Of a stretch of DNA of 64,000 nt, positions 60,624-64,000 are shown in pieces. Origin of the DNA: Thermococcus indicus (GTDB lineage: Archaea; Methanobacteriota_B; Thermococci; Thermococcales; Thermococcaceae); contig NZ_CP040846.1 of assembly GCF_006274605.1 (NCBI RefSeq), forward strand, positions 186,001 through 250,000, written 5' to 3'. Each line of letters starts with the position of its first letter. Within the stretch, counting starts at the first letter, position 1. Made by a program: the position numbers and the translations under genes. The notes below the pieces were generated by a model that had not been told where the DNA came from, did not search any database, and worked only from the letters and a program-made list of their open reading frames with translations.

Positions 60624-62603
60624 ATGTTCAAGCCTGAAGAGATGGTCAAAATAGAGGTCATCACGCTCAACCGCTACAAGGACAGTCTTCTCACCTACCT
60701 CCACGAGAACGGCGTGATTGAGATAAGGGAGCTCAGCGTTGACGTGGCCCAGAAGGACTCGCCGAACGAGTACCACAGGAAGGCCGCCTCGTACAGCATA
60801 ACCATATCCAGGCTCGTCGATTTCCTCAAGGTGTACAAGAAACAGACTGGGGGCGGCATAAGGGAGTTTATCTTCCCGAGCGAGAGGGCGAAGAAGAAGT
60901 ACCGGTACGAGGGAGTGGAGAAGCTCATCAAGGACGTTGAGGCGTTCCTGGCCACGGTCGAGCCCGAGATAAAGGCGGTTGAGGGCAAGATAACCTCCAC
61001 CCAGACCGAGATCGAGAGGATAAAGAACGACATCGCGATTCTTGAGCTGCTCTCCGCGCTCAACCTCGACGTTTCGTACCTTAAATCAACGGGCATGCTT
61101 GAAATAGTCGTCGGTACCGTTGACAGGAACAAGTTCAGGCCCCTCGTTGAGGAGGTCGAGAAGGCCACCGAGGGAAGGGCCGTCGTCGTCTCCAAGGAGT
61201 TCAAGGACAAGGTTTTAGCCGTTTTCGCCTTCCTCAAGCGCGACTACGAGAAGGCCAACCCGATATTAGCTAAGTACTCCCTCGAGAGGCTCGAGGTTCC
61301 CGAGGGGGAGGGAACGCCGAAGGAACTCATAGCGGTTTACGAGGAGAAGCTCAAGAAAAAGGAGGAAGAGCTTGAGAGCGCCAGGAAAGATGCCGAGATG
61401 CTGGCGGAGAAGTACTACGACGACGTCGTCTTCTACCAGGAGCTGATGGAGAACGAGCGCGACAAATCCACGGTGCTTCCGATGCTCGCCAGAACCAACA
61501 TGACCTTCGCTTTGACCGGCTGGCTCCCCAGGGCGGATGTTCCCAGGGTTCTCGAGGGAATAAAGAGGGTTACCGAGGGCAAAGCTTACATCAACGTCCG
61601 CGAACCGAGTGCGGAGGAGCTCGACGAGATTCCGATAAAGCTCAGGAACCCCGGCTGGGCGAGACCCTTCGAGATGCTCACCGAGATGTACGGCGTTCCC
61701 AAGTACGACGAGATAGACCCGACCCCGATAATAACCTTCACGTACTCGTTCTTCTTCGGCTTCATGCTCACCGACTTCATGTACGGTCTCATCATAGCCA
61801 TAATCGCGGCGCTCCTCGTCAAGGGACACAGGAAGTTCAACGACGGCACCTACAAGTTCTCCTACACCCTGCTCATCAGTTCGTTCTTCACCATGATCAT
61901 GGGCGCCATCTTCGGCAGCTACTTCGGCAACGCCCTCGACCTCGCTGGATTCACCGTCCCGCGCGTCTGGGACACCTTCCAGGACGCCCTCGTGGTGCTC
62001 CAGCTCGCCCTCGCGATAGGCATAGCCCACCTCTTCCTGGGTTACACCCTGGGCTTCGTGGTCAAGTTCAAGAACGGCGACAAGAAGGGTGCAGTACTCG
62101 ACCAGCTGTCATGGATGCTCATTATACTTGGAATAGTCACCCTCGTGCTCGGAAGCGGCAGCCCGAGCGCCGGAACCGCCGGCAAGGCGCTCTTTGGAAT
62201 AGGTCTGGTGCTCTTCGCGATAGGAGAGGTAGTCAACAACGGCGGGCTGGCGGTGCTGCTGATAATCTCGGACTTCTTCGGCTTCGTGGGAAGCTGGCTC
62301 AGCTACGCGAGGCTGATGGCGCTGGCCCTGGCGACGGCAGGAATAGCGATGGTCATCAACATCCTCGTGCAGATGGTCTGGGGTGTAAGCATAGGCCCCG
62401 TTCCAATAGGCATAGTCATAGGTCTCATACTCTTTGCCGGCGGCCAGCTGTTTTCGGTCGCCATCAACGCCCTCGGAGCGTTCGTCCACTCGCTCCGTCT
62501 CCAGTACGTTGAATTTTTCGGTACGTTCTATTCAGGTGAAGGTAAACCCTTCGAGCCCTTCAGGGCAAAAAGAGAAGTTTCCGAGTTGGAGTTTGAAGCT
62601 TAA
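60624..62603 (+). CDS. atpI: A-type ATP synthase subunit I
   Basis: 659 residues: cytoplasmic half of about 360 residues with long coiled coils (about 90-125 and 225-270), then seven or eight membrane helices. This is the a-subunit equivalent, with the half-channels that pass ions to the K ring; the conserved TM helices with SWLSYARLMALALATAGIAM hold the essential Arg. Starts 3 nt after the H stop. Confidence 0.93.
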   Translation: MFKPEEMVKIEVITLNRYKDSLLTYLHENGVIEIRELSVDVAQKDSPNEYHRKAASYSITISRLVDFLKVYKKQTGGGIREFIFPSERAKKKYRYEGVEKLIKDVEAFLATVEPEIKAVEGKITSTQTEIERIKNDIAILELLSALNLDVSYLKSTGMLEIVVGTVDRNKFRPLVEEVEKATEGRAVVVSKEFKDKVLAVFAFLKRDYEKANPILAKYSLERLEVPEGEGTPKELIAVYEEKLKKKEEELESARKDAEMLAEKYYDDVVFYQELMENERDKSTVLPMLARTNMTFALTGWLPRADVPRVLEGIKRVTEGKAYINVREPSAEELDEIPIKLRNPGWARPFEMLTEMYGVPKYDEIDPTPIITFTYSFFFGFMLTDFMYGLIIAIIAALLVKGHRKFNDGTYKFSYTLLISSFFTMIMGAIFGSYFGNALDLAGFTVPRVWDTFQDALVVLQLALAIGIAHLFLGYTLGFVVKFKNGDKKGAVLDQLSWMLIILGIVTLVLGSGSPSAGTAGKALFGIGLVLFAIGEVVNNGGLAVLLIISDFFGFVGSWLSYARLMALALATAGIAMVINILVQMVWGVSIGPVPIGIVIGLILFAGGQLFSVAINALGAFVHSLRLQYVEFFGTFYSGEGKPFEPFRAKREVSELEFEA

Positions 62604-62615
62604 GGAGGTGCATGA

Positions 62616-63107
<492 letters not shown>

Positions 63108-63149
63108 CTCCGTCCAAAACTTTCTTTATAGCAGCGAGGAGGAAGGAGG

Positions 63150-63761
63150 ATGGATGGAGCAGAGCTGATCATTCAGGAGATAAACAGGGAAGCGGAGCAG
63201 AAGATACAGTACATCCTCAGTGAGGCCCAGAAGGAAGCGGAGCAGATCAAGGAGGATGCGAGGAAGAGGGCCGAGGCTAGGGCTGAGTGGATAATGAGGA
63301 AGGCCCAGACCCAGGCAGAGATAGAGAAGCAGAGGATAGTAGCCAACGCCCGCCTCGAGGTCAGGAAGAAGAGGCTCGCCGTTCAGGAGGAGCTCATCCA
63401 GGAGGTCATCACCGCGCTTCGTGAGAGGCTTGCGGAGCTTCCCGACGAGGAGTACTTCCCGATGCTCGTTGACCTTGCGGTTCAGGCGGTTGGGGAGCTC
63501 GGTTCCGAGAGCGTCGTCGTTCGCTCCAACGAGAGGACTCTGAAGCTCCTCTCGGAGAGGGCCGATGAGTTCAGAAAAGCCCTCGGCGAGAGGCTCGGCA
63601 GGGAGATCGAGGTGAGCCTCGGCGAGCCGGTTGGCACCATAGGCGGCCTCGTCGTCGAGACCCCCGACGGCACAGTCAGGGTTGACAACACCTTCGAGTC
63701 AAGGATAGAGAGGTTTGAAGGCGAGCTCAGGGCGGAAATAGCCAAGGCTCTCTTCGGGTGA
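63150..63761 (+). CDS. atpE: A-type ATP synthase subunit E
   Basis: 203 residues: long N-terminal coiled coil (about 5-95) and a globular C-terminal domain with VGTIGGLVVETPDGTVRVDNTF, the E-subunit signature. Pairs with H in the peripheral stalk. GGAGGATGG before the ATG; 42 nt after the K stop. Confidence 0.93.
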   Translation: MDGAELIIQEINREAEQKIQYILSEAQKEAEQIKEDARKRAEARAEWIMRKAQTQAEIEKQRIVANARLEVRKKRLAVQEELIQEVITALRERLAELPDEEYFPMLVDLAVQAVGELGSESVVVRSNERTLKLLSERADEFRKALGERLGREIEVSLGEPVGTIGGLVVETPDGTVRVDNTFESRIERFEGELRAEIAKALFG

Positions 63762-63766
63762 GGGCG

Positions 63767-64000
63767 ATGGAACCAGGAGCGGTGAGCGGAATACTGGACA
63801 CTACCCTCGCAGTGGTGTTCACGTGGGTGGGATACAAAACGGCCAGGATAATCTGGAAATACACCCCCTACTCTTACCCCAACGCCAGGATAAGGGCGAT
63901 GGAGGCGAAGCTCCTCACAGAGCAGAGGTTCAACGAGCTGGCCGAGAGCAGGACGCTCCAGAACTTCGTCGTCGGTCTTGAGGACACCGACTACAGGGAT
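63767..64000 (+). CDS. atpC: A-type ATP synthase subunit C, cut by the window end
   Basis: First 78 codons, starting MEPGAVSGILDTTLAVVF and containing TPYSYPNARIRAMEAKLL, typical of subunit C (the d-like socket joining the rotor shaft to the K ring). The ATG is 5 nt after the E stop. The rest of the gene and the following F, A, B and D subunits lie beyond the window. Confidence 0.9.
   Translation, partial: MEPGAVSGILDTTLAVVFTWVGYKTARIIWKYTPYSYPNARIRAMEAKLLTEQRFNELAESRTLQNFVVGLEDTDYRD

Overview
The window is a contiguous piece of a Thermococcales genome, almost certainly Thermococcus (a hyperthermophilic, sulfur-dependent euryarchaeon). Evidence in the sequence: Shine-Dalgarno sites of the GGTGAT/GGAGG type; many short or leaderless 5' ends behind TTTATA/TTTAAA boxes; three DUF257 paralogues (a family known mainly from Thermococcales); a Thermococcales glycolytic motif (TATCAC-N5-GTGATA); archaeal Elp3, SecFD, Nip7, an A-type ATP synthase operon and box C/D guide RNAs. 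No rRNA, tRNA or CRISPR array was found.

Layout. 0-3.7 kb: DUF4143-type ATPase, a TtuA-like tRNA thiolase and a site-2 protease. 3.8-10.6 kb: a cell-surface polysaccharide or N-glycan island (three glycosyltransferases, a type I phosphodiesterase-like protein, a sulfotransferase, a Wzx-like flippase), AT-rich in its first half. 10.6-11.0 kb: a gene-free stretch with two tandem box C/D sRNAs followed by a DtxR-type operator and a second palindrome in front of a cation efflux gene. 11-16 kb: aspartate/tyrosine decarboxylase (CoA synthesis), a CPA2 antiporter, a HAD phosphatase and a polyprenol/diacylglycerol kinase-like protein. 16-21.5 kb: a very large secreted DOMON/CARDB protein divergent from a GH57 4-alpha-glucanotransferase, sharing a short promoter with a perfect glycolytic motif. 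21.5-24.4 kb: three DUF257 genes and a second TtuA. 24.6-31 kb: a flavoprotein, a CBS protein, two tandem antiporters, MarC and HisRS. 31-41 kb: a PLD-like lipoprotein with a 40-residue follower, a third box C/D sRNA, AlaRS, a PD-(D/E)XK-like protein, a Nif3-like protein, a DUF234 ATPase and Elp3. 41-45 kb: a three-gene ABC-2 exporter operon ending in a NEW3-type surface protein.

45-50 kb holds a tandem pair of membrane-anchored paralogues, then an IS605-type tnpB-only element (frameshifted, one zinc-finger Cys lost) that splits a small membrane-hairpin gene in two, a YkgJ-like cysteine cluster protein, Nip7 and an unrecognised 46-codon gene. 50.0-54.9 kb is the least explained part: a small secreted protein, a membrane-anchored exported protein, an ABC-2 permease, a two-helix exported protein, an ABC ATPase and a PEGA-repeat surface protein, the last five tightly coupled. 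55-57 kb: a KaiC-like ATPase with its HTH partner, and S-adenosylmethionine decarboxylase. 57-60 kb: SecF-SecD-TrkA. 60.3-64.0 kb: the A-type ATP synthase operon (H-I-K-E-C..., cut by the window end), whose K subunit carries the residues expected of a Na+ site.

The strongest candidates for something new are the three guide RNAs (one with two convincing 16S targets), the 49.8-54.9 kb secretion/ABC/PEGA cluster, the symmetrical glycolytic-motif promoter, the DtxR-type operator, and two small genes (40 and 46 residues) with clear ribosome binding sites. The rRNA target and family assignments rest on remembered sequences; no search was run.
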